Below are positions 8,092 through 16,456 of a stretch of 43,598 bases of DNA, in pieces. The DNA is taken from NCBI RefSeq assembly GCF_023283845.1, contig NZ_JAKILC010000026.1:1-43598 (forward strand). The letters run 5' to 3'. The translations under genes and the position numbers were made by a program. The stretch is from Shewanella marinintestina. GTDB taxonomy: Bacteria; Pseudomonadota; Gammaproteobacteria; Enterobacterales; Shewanellaceae. The number at the start of each line of letters is the position of its first letter. Position 1 is the first letter of the stretch. The notes below the pieces were generated by a model. It saw only the letters and a list, made by a program, of their open reading frames with translations. It was not told where the DNA came from and did no database searches.

Positions 8092-8370
8092 ATGGCAAAG
8101 GGGCAATCTTTACAAGACCCGTTTTTGAACGCATTGCGTCGTGAACGCGTTCCAGTATCTATTTATCTTGTTAACGGCATTAAGTTACAAGGGCAAGTTG
8201 AGTCTTTCGATCAGTTTGTTATTTTGCTTAAAAACACTGTGAGCCAAATGGTTTACAAGCATGCCATTTCAACAGTGGTGCCTTCACGTCCATTTAACGT
8301 GAGCAACCACCAAGCGACAAACGCTCAAGCTGGCTATAACGCTCAGCATGACGATGGCGACGAAAAATAA
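8092..8370 (+). CDS. hfq: RNA chaperone Hfq
   Basis: This 92-aa Sm-like protein forms a hexameric ring that pairs small RNAs with mRNAs. Both Sm motifs are present: QDPFLNALRRERVPVSIYLV-NGIKLQGQVESFDQFVILL (residues 8-47) and the YKHAISTVVPSRP stretch of Sm2. Gln8, Asp9, Phe42 and the KHAIS motif of the uridine-binding proximal face are kept. The C-terminal tail after SRPF is about 25 residues, shorter than in E. coli, but ends in acidic residues (DDGDEK) as is typical. AAGGAA provides the ribosome binding site. Confidence 0.98.
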   Translation: MAKGQSLQDPFLNALRRERVPVSIYLVNGIKLQGQVESFDQFVILLKNTVSQMVYKHAISTVVPSRPFNVSNHQATNAQAGYNAQHDDGDEK

Positions 8371-8393
8371 CTTGCTACTAAGGAGATTGCTTT

Positions 8394-9689
8394 TTGTTTG
8401 ATCGTTATGAGGCGGGAGAGAAAGCGGTACTTGTCCATATCGACTTTACTGATGAAAACAACCGAGAAGATCTAGACGAATTAAAGCTTCTAGTTGACTC
8501 GGCTGGAGCTCAGTCTATCGGAGTGATCTCGGCAAGTCGTCGTTCACCAGACCGCAAGTTTTTTGTCGGTTCAGGCAAGGCAGAAGAATTAGCTGCGATG
8601 GTTGCGGCAACTGACGCCAATGTGGTGATTTTTAATCACGCACTAAGTCCAGCTCAAGAGCGAAATCTTGAGCAGTTATGCGAGTGCAGAGTACTCGATA
8701 GAACAACTTTGATTTTAGATATTTTCGCTCAGAGAGCGCGAACATTTGAAGGTAAGTTACAGGTGGAGCTAGCGCAATTGCGCCACATGTCAACGCGCCT
8801 GATCAGAGGTTGGACACACTTAGAGCGTCAAAAGGGCGGTATTGGTCTGCGTGGACCGGGTGAAACTCAGCTAGAGACCGATAGGCGTCTGCTGAGGGGA
8901 AGGATCAGCACCATTAATCGTCGTTTAGCAAAGGTTGATAAGCAACGCGATCAGAGTCGTCGAGCACGTCAGCGCAGTGAGATGTCTACTGTTTCTTTGG
9001 TTGGTTATACCAATGCGGGGAAATCTACACTGTTCAACGGCTTAACTACATCTGACGTATATGCGGCGGATCAACTCTTTGCTACATTGGATCCTACGTT
9101 ACGTAAATTAGATTTACCAGACGGTGATGTGATTCTTGCTGATACAGTTGGGTTTATTCGGCATTTGCCCCACGATTTAGTTGCTGCATTTAAGGCAACA
9201 CTGCAAGAAACACGACAAGCAGATCTATTACTGCATGTTGTCGATAGTGCAGATGAGAAAATGGCCGATAACTTTGAGCAAGTACAGAAGGTGCTTAAAG
9301 AGATTGATGCCGTAGATATTCCACAGTTGATCGTTTGCAATAAAATCGATCTATTGGATGAGGTGAACCCTCGCATCGACTACGATGATGAGGGAACGCC
9401 AATTAGAGTCTGGGTTTCTGCTCAGCAGCAAAAAGGCTTGGAACTAGTTGAGGAAGCGATTAACCAAATTGTTGGTAAAGCAATCCAAGAGCTAACCTTG
9501 CAAATCCCAGCTTCGGCAGGGCATTATCTCGGCCAGTTTTATAAACTGGATGTAATACAGCAGAAAGCGTATGACGATCTGGGGAACTGTATGATCTCTG
9601 TTCGCTTATTGGATGCCGATTGGCGCCGATTAGTAAAACAGAGCCAAGGTGAAATAGAGACTTTTGTGGTCGACCCAGTCGTCGCATAA
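8394..9689 (+). CDS. hflX: Ribosome-associated GTPase HflX
   Basis: This 431-aa GTPase splits or rescues stalled 70S ribosomes under stress. It has an N-terminal HflX nucleotide-binding domain, a glycine-rich GGIGLRGPGETQLETDRRLL segment near 150-170 and a coiled linker. The G domain carries G1 GYTNAGKST, G3 DTVGF and G4 NKID. I use the TTG start at 8394 because AAGGAG at 8380-8385 is well spaced and the protein then begins MFDRYEAGE like the E. coli protein. It lies 23 bases after hfq, as in the hfq operon elsewhere. Confidence 0.96.
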   Translation: MFDRYEAGEKAVLVHIDFTDENNREDLDELKLLVDSAGAQSIGVISASRRSPDRKFFVGSGKAEELAAMVAATDANVVIFNHALSPAQERNLEQLCECRVLDRTTLILDIFAQRARTFEGKLQVELAQLRHMSTRLIRGWTHLERQKGGIGLRGPGETQLETDRRLLRGRISTINRRLAKVDKQRDQSRRARQRSEMSTVSLVGYTNAGKSTLFNGLTTSDVYAADQLFATLDPTLRKLDLPDGDVILADTVGFIRHLPHDLVAAFKATLQETRQADLLLHVVDSADEKMADNFEQVQKVLKEIDAVDIPQLIVCNKIDLLDEVNPRIDYDDEGTPIRVWVSAQQQKGLELVEEAINQIVGKAIQELTLQIPASAGHYLGQFYKLDVIQQKAYDDLGNCMISVRLLDADWRRLVKQSQGEIETFVVDPVVA

Positions 9690-9738
9690 TTAAGTATTTT
9701 AGTAATCTCGTTTATTTCATACACTTATGGAGTACTAA

Positions 9739-10890
9739 ATGGCTTGGAACGAGCCCGGTAACAAGGGTCAAGACCCTTGGGGAAATGGCAACAAAGGTGG
9801 TAATGATAAAGGACCACCTGATTTAGATGAAGTTTTTCGTAACCTTTCAAAGCGCTTTGGCGGCAAAGGCAATGGTTCAGGTGGCAGCGTCAGCGGTGCT
9901 AGCTTAGTCATCGTTTTGGTCATTGCTGTAGTTGTATGGGGTCTTTCTGGATTCTATACAGTTAAAGAAGCAGAGAAAGGTGTAGAGCTTCGCTTTGGTG
10001 AATACGTGGGTGAAGTTGATCCTGGTCTTCAGTGGAAAGCGACCTTCATTGATGAAGTTACGCCAGTTAACGTACAGACTGTTCGCTCGATCCCAGCTTC
10101 AGGCAGTATGCTAACAGCCGATGAGAACGTGGTTTTAGTTCAGCTTGACGTTCAGTATCGCGTAAGTAACGCAAAGAATTACCTGTATAGCGTTGTGGAT
10201 GCGGATGCCAGCTTGCGTGAAGCAACTGACAGTGCGCTTCGTTACGTTATTGGTCACAACACTATGGACGATATCTTGACAACTGGTCGAGATAAGATCC
10301 GTCGTGACACATGGGATGAAATCGAACGTATTATCAAGCCATACAAGCTTGGTATTACTGTTGTAGATGTTAACTTCTTGCCAGCTCGTCCGCCAGAAGA
10401 GGTGAAAGATGCCTTTGATGACGCGATTGCGGCACAAGAGGATGAGCAGCGTTTCATTCGTGAAGCTGAAGCATATTCGCGCCAGTTAGAGCCTAAGGTT
10501 CGTGGTACCGTGCAACGTATGGATCAGCAAGCGATAGCTTATAAGCAAAGAGTCACTTTGGAAGCGAAAGGTAAAGTTGCACGTTTTGAGCAGTTATTAC
10601 CTGAGTATAAAGCTGCACCTGAAGTTACTCGAGAGCGTATGTATTTCGATACAATGCAAGAAGTACTAAGTGGTACTAGCAAAGTGCTTATTGACGCTAA
10701 GAATAATGGCAACTTGATGTATCTTCCTTTAGATAAGTTGATGCAGAACAGTCAAGCTAATCATTCAGCTAAGTCTCAGAGTAAACCGGCAACACCTGTT
10801 ATGTCAGTTAATAGTACAACTCATAATAACAGCAGCATGCCGCTTGATGGTCGTCCATCACGTGGTGAACGCTCGTCGGGGAGGAACTAA
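9739..10890 (+). CDS. hflK: FtsH protease modulator HflK
   Basis: This 383-aa SPFH/prohibitin-family protein forms a membrane cage with HflC around FtsH and modulates its proteolysis. A Gly/Asn-rich cytoplasmic N-terminus (about 1-50, NKGGNDKGPPDLDEVFRNL) precedes one membrane segment (about 55-74). A large periplasmic SPFH domain (KGVELRFGEYVGEVDPGLQW onward) and a Ser/Asn-rich tail follow. Three bases separate it from hflC. Confidence 0.96.
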   Translation: MAWNEPGNKGQDPWGNGNKGGNDKGPPDLDEVFRNLSKRFGGKGNGSGGSVSGASLVIVLVIAVVVWGLSGFYTVKEAEKGVELRFGEYVGEVDPGLQWKATFIDEVTPVNVQTVRSIPASGSMLTADENVVLVQLDVQYRVSNAKNYLYSVVDADASLREATDSALRYVIGHNTMDDILTTGRDKIRRDTWDEIERIIKPYKLGITVVDVNFLPARPPEEVKDAFDDAIAAQEDEQRFIREAEAYSRQLEPKVRGTVQRMDQQAIAYKQRVTLEAKGKVARFEQLLPEYKAAPEVTRERMYFDTMQEVLSGTSKVLIDAKNNGNLMYLPLDKLMQNSQANHSAKSQSKPATPVMSVNSTTHNNSSMPLDGRPSRGERSSGRN

Positions 10891-10893
10891 GAG

Positions 10894-11772
10894 ATGGGTA
10901 GATTTACAGCGATAATCGTAGCAATACTTATTGCAATCTCTTTGTCTTCACTGCTTGTAGTGAATGAAGGTGAGCGCGCTATTGTGTCTCGATTTGGTAA
11001 AGTCCTTAAGGATGACGGCGTAACTCGCGTTTATGCTCCAGGTCTCCACTTAAAGATCCCTATGCTTGATAAAATCAAGTTTATGGATTCAAGAGTGCAA
11101 ACACTTGATGGTGCCGCGGATCGTTTCGTTACCTCTGAGAAAAAAGATTTGATGGTTGATTCATACGTTAAGTGGCGTATTAAAGACTTTGAACGTTACT
11201 ACCTTTCTACCAATGGCGGTATTAAGGCTAACGCAGAGACTTTGCTACAACGTAAAATTAACAACGATCTTCGTACCGAGTTTGGTCGTCGTACCATTAA
11301 AGAGATTGTTTCTGGTAGCCGTGATGAACTGCAATCTGATGCACTTAAAAATGCAGCAGAAAGTGCTCAAGATCTAGGTGTTGAAGTGGTTGATGTGCGA
11401 GTTAAGCAAATTAACTTGCCAGCAAACGTTAGTACTAGTATCTACCAGCGTATGCGTGCAGAACGCCAAGCTGTGGCTAAAGAGCACCGCGCTCAAGGTC
11501 AAGAGCAAGCAGAAATTATTCGTGCTAAAACAGATGCTAGCGTGACTATTCAAACAGCGGAAGCTGAGCGTAAAGCTTTGACTACTCGTGGTGAAGGTGA
11601 TGCTGAAGCTGCTAAAATTTATGCGGATGCATATACTAAAGATCCTGAATTCTTTAGTTTTATGCGTAGCTTAGATGCTTACAAAGCAAGTTTCTCTGGC
11701 GAAAATGATGTTATGGTACTAGAGCCTAATAGCGAGTTCTTTAGATATATGAACAGCTCAACGGGTAAATAG
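10894..11772 (+). CDS. hflC: FtsH protease modulator HflC
   Basis: This 292-aa partner of HflK has an N-terminal membrane anchor (about 5-24) and an SPFH domain beginning VVNEGERAIVSRFGKV. An Ala/Glu/Arg-rich helical region with RQAVAKEHRAQGQEQAEIIRAK (about 190-230) and a conserved SLDAYKASF motif near the C-terminus follow. It is the last gene of the hfq-hflX-hflK-hflC unit, closed by a strong terminator. Confidence 0.96.
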   Translation: MGRFTAIIVAILIAISLSSLLVVNEGERAIVSRFGKVLKDDGVTRVYAPGLHLKIPMLDKIKFMDSRVQTLDGAADRFVTSEKKDLMVDSYVKWRIKDFERYYLSTNGGIKANAETLLQRKINNDLRTEFGRRTIKEIVSGSRDELQSDALKNAAESAQDLGVEVVDVRVKQINLPANVSTSIYQRMRAERQAVAKEHRAQGQEQAEIIRAKTDASVTIQTAEAERKALTTRGEGDAEAAKIYADAYTKDPEFFSFMRSLDAYKASFSGENDVMVLEPNSEFFRYMNSSTGK

Positions 11773-11790
11773 TCTCCAGAAAAAATTACT

Positions 11791-11821
11791 AAAAAGGCCT
11801 AACATCAGTTAGGCCTTTTTT
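11791..11821 (+). terminator. Terminator after hflC
   Basis: A perfect 13-bp stem AAAAAGGCCTAAC/GTTAGGCCTTTTT with an ATCA loop lies 18 bases after the hflC stop. The flanking A and T runs allow it to work in either direction. Confidence 0.93.
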
Positions 11822-12201
11822 ATGGGTTCTATAAAGCATTTTAAACTTTAGCTCTTTTATTCCAAGCCCATTTTTGATGGTTTATGTAAGTTCGTTGCTT
11901 ATCTTGGATACCTCCGCAACATTGTTATCTACCTACTCATGTCTGTGCTTAAACATGTTTGTCAAAATCCATAGCATTGTGGATTATTTTATGTAGCTAG
12001 ACATAATGTTAACTACTAGCGTTAATTCCTACCTATTAAGTCAACTATTCTATTGTAGCCAGTAAAAAAAGGATTAATATCAGCTAAGTTGCTAATTTAG
12101 TGGGCAATGAATGAAAGTATTTAGAATGTTGTGCTAATAAAAATTAGCTATATTGTTGGTTCGAATGCGTTATTTTTATGCAGAAACGGCACTAAAAGTA
12201 A

Positions 12202-12233
12202 CATAGTTAACTAAGTTGAGTGTTTTAACTATG
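12202..12233. promoter_or_regulatory. Inverted repeat upstream of the petA promoter
   Basis: The perfect 9-bp arms CATAGTTAA and TTAACTATG are separated by 14 bases and end about 20 bases before the candidate -10. The left arm is part of a TAGTTAACTA palindrome. Position and symmetry suit an operator, but I do not recognise the regulator. Confidence 0.45.
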
Positions 12234-12253
12234 ATCTGGTTCTAATTTTTGGC

Positions 12254-12259
12254 TATAAT
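12254..12259 (+). promoter_or_regulatory. Candidate petABC -10 element
   Basis: A perfect TATAAT lies 98 bases before the petA ATG, downstream of the inverted repeat. No strong -35 box is seen 16-18 bases upstream, which would fit an activator-dependent promoter. Confidence 0.4.
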
Positions 12260-12357
12260 GAGCCGCGCTTCAAGTTTAGAATCGGAATTCAGTCCGGTTC
12301 AGCTTAGAAGAAGACAGATAAAACAAAAAAATTCCAACACTCTCTGGAGACAAGTGG

Positions 12358-12948
12358 ATGAGCAATGCGCCAGTCGATACCGGACGTCGCAGATTTCTGA
12401 CCGCAGCCACCGCCGTAGTTGGTGGTGCAGGTGCCGCAGCTGTAGCGGTTCCGTTTATAAAGTCATGGAATCCGAGTGCCAAAGCGAAAGCAGCAGGTGC
12501 GCCGGTTGAAGTAAACATAAGTAAAGTAGAGCCAGGTCAACTTATTCGAGTTGAATGGCGTGGTAAGCCTGTATGGGTTGTTCGCCGTACGCAGGAGATC
12601 TTAGATGGTCTGCCAGCTATCGATGCTCAACTTCGCGATCCAGACTCTGTAGAACCACAGCAGCCTGCATATGCACAAAATACTGGCCGTTCAATTAAGG
12701 CTGAGTATTTTATAGCTGTCGGCTTATGTACTCACTTGGGTTGTTCACCAACTTACCTACCAGACACATTCGGTGAGCAAGTAGAAGGCGTTGCTTCTGG
12801 CTTCTTCTGTCCTTGTCACGGTTCTAAGTTTGATATGGCTGGTCGTGTATTCCAAGGTGTACCAGCACCATTAAACCTAGTTATCCCTCCACATCAATAT
12901 ATTGATGATAGCACTGTGCTTATCGGTGTTGATAAAGGAGCTGCGTAA
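12358..12948 (+). CDS. petA: Ubiquinol-cytochrome c reductase, Rieske iron-sulfur subunit
   Basis: This 196-aa subunit carries the 2Fe-2S cluster that takes the first electron from ubiquinol in complex III. A twin-arginine signal-anchor (RRRFLTAA, residues 10-17) and one membrane helix (about 15-34) precede the periplasmic Rieske fold. Cluster ligands are Cys124/His126 in CTHLGC and Cys151/His154 in CPCHGS. The disulfide cysteines Cys129 and Cys153 are also present. CTGGAG gives the ribosome binding site. The TAA overlaps the petB ATG. Confidence 0.97.
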   Translation: MSNAPVDTGRRRFLTAATAVVGGAGAAAVAVPFIKSWNPSAKAKAAGAPVEVNISKVEPGQLIRVEWRGKPVWVVRRTQEILDGLPAIDAQLRDPDSVEPQQPAYAQNTGRSIKAEYFIAVGLCTHLGCSPTYLPDTFGEQVEGVASGFFCPCHGSKFDMAGRVFQGVPAPLNLVIPPHQYIDDSTVLIGVDKGAA

Positions 12949-14162
12949 TGGTTAAGAACATTATCAATTGGATTGATGAACGCATTCCTATGACTGCGAC
13001 GTATAATCGTCATGTCGGCCAATATGCGACACCAACCAACTTCAACTTCTGGTACTTTTTTGGCTCACTAGCCATGTTAGTACTGGTTAACCAGCTACTA
13101 ACAGGTATCTGGTTAACAATGAACTACGTGCCAACCGCAGAAGGTGCGTTTGCTTCAATCGAATATATCATGCGTGATGTAGAGTACGGTTGGTTGCTGA
13201 GGTATATGCATTCCACGGGGGCCTCCGCCTTCTTTGTGGTGATCTACCTGCACATGTTCCGTGGTCTAATCTACGGTTCATACCAAAAGCCAAGAGAGCT
13301 GTTGTGGCTATTCGGTATGTTGATCTTCCTTGTGTTGATGGCTGAAGCATTCATGGGTTACTTGTTACCTTGGGGACAAATGTCTTACTGGGGCGCACAG
13401 GTAATTATCTCATTGTTTGGTGCGATTCCAGTTATTGGTGACGACCTAACATTGTGGATCCGTGGTGACTTCGTTGTTTCTGGTGCAACTCTAAACCGTT
13501 TCTTTGCGCTACACGTTATTGCGTTGCCATTAGTGCTTGTTGTGTTGGTGTTTTTACACCTTATCGCGTTGCATGAAGTGGGTTCTAATAACCCAGATGG
13601 TATCGAGATTAAGAAGAACAAAGATGAGAATGGCTGGCCAAAAGATGGTATTCCATTCCACCCGTACTACACAGTTAAAGACATCATGGGCGTCGCTGGC
13701 TTCCTCATCGTCTTCTGTTATGTATTGTTCTTTATGCCTGAAGGTGGTGGTTACTTCCTTGAAAAGCCGAACTTTGAAGCGGCTAACCCAATGAAGACGC
13801 CTGAGCATATCGCACCAGTTTGGTACTTTACGCCGTTCTATGCAATTTTACGTGCAATCCCAGATAAGCTGATGGGTGTTATCGGCATGGGCTTAGCAAT
13901 TGCAGTACTGTTTGTCTTACCATGGTTAGATCGTTGTAACGTTAAGTCAATTCGCTACCGTAGTATGATTCACAAACTGAACATTGGTCAGTTTGCAGTA
14001 TCGTTCCTAGTACTTGGTTACTTAGGTGCTGTACCAGCTACCCCTGCTCTGACAATCGCTGCACGTATCTTTACTCTGACTTACTTTGGTTTCTTCTTAT
14101 TCCTATGGATTTACAGTAAGAATGAAAAGACTAAGCCTGTACCAGAGAGGTTGACACACTAA
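12948..14162 (+). CDS. petB: Cytochrome b subunit of the bc1 complex
   Basis: This 404-aa multi-pass membrane protein holds haems bL and bH and the Qo and Qi quinone sites. The four haem-ligand histidines lie in the MHSTGASAFFVVIYLHMFRG and FFALHVIALPLVLVVLVFLHL helices. The Qo motif PEHIAPVWYFTPFYAILRAI (PEW-like, here PVW) is clear. The length suits a full eight-helix cytochrome b rather than the split b6 type. Its stop overlaps the petC start. Confidence 0.97.
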   Translation: MVKNIINWIDERIPMTATYNRHVGQYATPTNFNFWYFFGSLAMLVLVNQLLTGIWLTMNYVPTAEGAFASIEYIMRDVEYGWLLRYMHSTGASAFFVVIYLHMFRGLIYGSYQKPRELLWLFGMLIFLVLMAEAFMGYLLPWGQMSYWGAQVIISLFGAIPVIGDDLTLWIRGDFVVSGATLNRFFALHVIALPLVLVVLVFLHLIALHEVGSNNPDGIEIKKNKDENGWPKDGIPFHPYYTVKDIMGVAGFLIVFCYVLFFMPEGGGYFLEKPNFEAANPMKTPEHIAPVWYFTPFYAILRAIPDKLMGVIGMGLAIAVLFVLPWLDRCNVKSIRYRSMIHKLNIGQFAVSFLVLGYLGAVPATPALTIAARIFTLTYFGFFLFLWIYSKNEKTKPVPERLTH

Positions 14163-14857
14163 TGAAAAAATTATTAATCGCATTAGTTGCATTGGTCCCA
14201 ACACTGGCTATCGCAGCCGGTGGTGGCGCACCACTAGATAAAGCCAATATTGATCTAAATGACACTGAATCATTGCAGCGTGGATTGGAATTGTTCCAAG
14301 AAAACTGTGCTGGTTGTCATAGTACTCAGTACCAGCGTTATGACCGAGTAGCCACTGACTTAGGCATCCCATTAGATGAGATGCGTGCTAAGTATCTGCC
14401 AGAAGGTGCTAAAATTGGTGAGTTAATGGAGAATGCTATTCCAGATGCAGATGCTGCAAAATGGTTTGGTGCCTCTCCTCCAGACTTAACTTTGGTTGCC
14501 CGAGTACGTGGAGAAGATTGGATTTATTCATACCTTCACGGTTTTTATAAAGATGAAAGCCGTCCATTTGGTGTGAACAATACTATTTTCCCATTGGTTG
14601 GTATGCCGCATGTACTTGAAGGCCTTCAAGGTCTTCCAGTAAAACAGGAAGATGGAACATTGGTTGCGACCGGTGGGGCATTATCAGCTGAAGAGTATGA
14701 TCAAGTGGTTCGTGATATCACTGGATACTTGGTTTACTCTGGCGACCCAGTCAAACTTGAGCGTGAAAGGTTAGGTTGGTGGGTGTTAGGCTTCCTATTT
14801 ATTTTCTTTATTGTGGCCTACCTCTTAAAGAAAGAGTACTGGAAAGATGTACACTAA
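14162..14857 (+). CDS. petC: Cytochrome c1 of the bc1 complex
   Basis: This 231-aa protein passes electrons from the Rieske centre to soluble cytochrome c. It has a signal peptide (about 1-19), a c-type haem site CAGCH at 49-53, a likely Met ligand in PLVGMPHV and a C-terminal membrane anchor (about 203-222) followed by positive residues. It is the last gene of petABC. Confidence 0.97.
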   Translation: MKKLLIALVALVPTLAIAAGGGAPLDKANIDLNDTESLQRGLELFQENCAGCHSTQYQRYDRVATDLGIPLDEMRAKYLPEGAKIGELMENAIPDADAAKWFGASPPDLTLVARVRGEDWIYSYLHGFYKDESRPFGVNNTIFPLVGMPHVLEGLQGLPVKQEDGTLVATGGALSAEEYDQVVRDITGYLVYSGDPVKLERERLGWWVLGFLFIFFIVAYLLKKEYWKDVH

Positions 14858-14895
14858 CCGTAAATAAAGGTTAGAATGTATTATCCGCAAATTCT

Positions 14896-14936
14896 AAACG
14901 AGGAGCCTTGCTCCTCGTTTGTGTTTGCATTTTTTG
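14896..14936 (+). terminator. Terminator after petC
   Basis: A perfect 11-bp stem AAACGAGGAGC/GCTCCTCGTTT with a CTT loop is followed by a T-rich stretch interrupted by GTG and GCA. It lies 38 bases after the petC stop. Confidence 0.85.
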
Positions 14937-14966
14937 CTTTTGATTTGTGAATCCCGGAGGGTATCA

Positions 14967-15596
14967 ATGGCTGTTGCTGCCAACAAACGCTCAATCATGA
15001 CCCTGTATTCAGGTGCAGACGACCTTTATAGCCATCAAGTACGTATCGTACTGGCTGAAAAAGGTGTAACAGTTGATGTTCTACAGGTTGATCCTAATGA
15101 GATCCCTGAAGACTTGATCGAGCTTAACCCGTACAACACAGTGCCAACTTTGGTAGACAGAGAGCTAGTACTTTATAATTCTCGTATCATTATGGAATAC
15201 TTAGATGAGCGTTTCCCTCATCCTCCATTAATGCCTGTTTATCCGGTTTCACGTGGTCAAACTCGTCTTTGGATGCACCGCATCGAAGAAGACTGGTACG
15301 CTCTTGTAGAACGTATTCGCAAAGGTGACCGTGCTGATGCGGCTCGTAAAGAGCTTCAAGAAGGTCTTACTGCTATCGCGCCAATCTTTGGTGAAGTGCC
15401 TTACTTCATGAGTGAAGAGTTTGGTCTAGCTGATTGCTACTTAGGTCCATTATTGTGGCGTCTACCTGTTCTAGGTATCGAGCTTGATAGCCGTACAGCG
15501 AAAGATATCAAAGCTTATATGACACGTCTTTTTGATCGTGAATCATTTAAAGCTTCTTTGACTGAGACTGAGCGCGAAATGCGCATGGGTATCTAA
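14967..15596 (+). CDS. sspA: Stringent starvation protein A
   Basis: This 209-aa glutathione-transferase-fold protein binds RNA polymerase with sigma70 during starvation and acid stress. The thioredoxin-like N-domain begins RSIMTLYSGADDLYSHQVRIVL. The surface motif PHPPLMPVYPV, needed for polymerase contact in E. coli SspA, is intact. I chose ATG 14967 over the longer upstream frame because CGGAGGG at 14955-14961 is well placed. It overlaps sspB. Confidence 0.96.
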   Translation: MAVAANKRSIMTLYSGADDLYSHQVRIVLAEKGVTVDVLQVDPNEIPEDLIELNPYNTVPTLVDRELVLYNSRIIMEYLDERFPHPPLMPVYPVSRGQTRLWMHRIEEDWYALVERIRKGDRADAARKELQEGLTAIAPIFGEVPYFMSEEFGLADCYLGPLLWRLPVLGIELDSRTAKDIKAYMTRLFDRESFKASLTETEREMRMGI

Positions 15597-16072
15597 TGAA
15601 AGAGCTAACCCCGAACCGTCCATACTTGCTGCGGGCTTATTATGACTGGTTGATGGATAACCAGCTAACGCCCCATGTTGTTGTAGATGCCTATGTGCCA
15701 GGCACACAAGTGCCACAACAATATGTTAAAGATGGTCAAATTGTGCTTAATATTACCGAGAGTGCTGTAGGTGGACTACAGATCACAAACGAATTTATTG
15801 AGTTCAGCGCGCGTTTTGGCGGAGTTCCTCAGCAAGTACTATTGCCGATGGCTTCTATTGTTGCTATCTATGCCAGAGAGAATGGCGCTGGTACAGTCTT
15901 CGAAGTTGAAGAAGCATACCAATTAGATGATGAAGTAGAAGACGAAGCCGGCCTTTCAGTTGTCCAAGAGCCAGCTATCAAAGAATCAGATGTTGAAACT
16001 AGCGGGTCAGAGACCGAAGTTGTTGAGGCTAAAGAGCCAAAACGCCGTGGTCATTTAACCTTGGTTAAATAA
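15596..16072 (+). CDS. sspB: Stringent starvation protein B, ClpXP adaptor
   Basis: This 158-aa adaptor delivers ssrA-tagged proteins to ClpXP. The folded domain (about 1-110) contains NRPYLLRAYYDWLMDNQLTPH and GGVPQQVLLPM. An acidic linker follows (EEAYQLDDEVEDEAG onward), and the last residues GHLTLVK form the ClpX-binding tail typical of the family. The ATG overlaps the sspA stop. Confidence 0.96.
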   Translation: MKELTPNRPYLLRAYYDWLMDNQLTPHVVVDAYVPGTQVPQQYVKDGQIVLNITESAVGGLQITNEFIEFSARFGGVPQQVLLPMASIVAIYARENGAGTVFEVEEAYQLDDEVEDEAGLSVVQEPAIKESDVETSGSETEVVEAKEPKRRGHLTLVK

Positions 16073-16100
16073 ATCTGCAGAATTTAGTTTTAAACAGTTT

Positions 16101-16128
16101 AAAAGCCAGTCTAACGACTGGCTTTTTT
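16101..16128 (+). terminator. Terminator after sspB
   Basis: An 11-bp stem AAAAGCCAGTC/GACTGGCTTTT with a TAAC loop and T-run. It separates sspAB from the TonB uptake operon. Confidence 0.93.
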
Positions 16129-16456
16129 GTGGGCGCTATTTGTCAAAATAATCAAAGGTGACTTCTTGGTATTAGGTCTTAACTCTGAACGAGTGCTTTT
16201 TACATGGTTAATTTAAGTGTAGACAAATTAGACTAGCCAACTTGTCCTTGTGTGACTAATTGTCCTTTTGTGTGTGTAAGTATATGTCGTTACGTCGTAA
16301 TTGGTTTTTTATTGGGTGATGTCGGTCTAGAGTTCAGGTTTGCGAATAGTTGAAGCAGGTTATAAAGAATAAGATGTGCGCGAATTTACGGTGAGGCAGA
16401 CTTTTAACGATGTTGAAGATTTGCAAGCCATTATCACGAGCAGATCGGAGTCTTCG
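16129..16456 (+). promoter_or_regulatory. Leader region of the TonB/ABC uptake operon
   Basis: This gene-free region must hold the operon promoter. It has two near-copies of a TTGTCCTTGTGTG-like motif (16242-16254 and 16260-16274), a GACAA at 16222-16226 that is the complement of their TTGTC core, and an 11-base palindrome TTACGTCGTAA at 16290-16300. I found no Fur-box-like sequence and no clear riboswitch fold. The regulator is unknown. Confidence 0.45.

Larger units (their letters stand above)
11822..12357. other. Long AT-rich intergenic region before petA
   Basis: No gene is visible in these 536 bases. It carries an AAACATGTTT palindrome (11951-11960), the inverted repeat at 12202-12233 and the petA promoter candidate. 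The unusual length suggests complex control of the bc1 operon. Confidence 0.5.

Noticed and set aside
16376..16456. Longer N-terminus for the TonB receptor from GTG 16376
   Set aside because: It would bury the signal peptide behind 27 charged and polar residues; GTG 16457 has a good ribosome binding site and a normal signal peptide.
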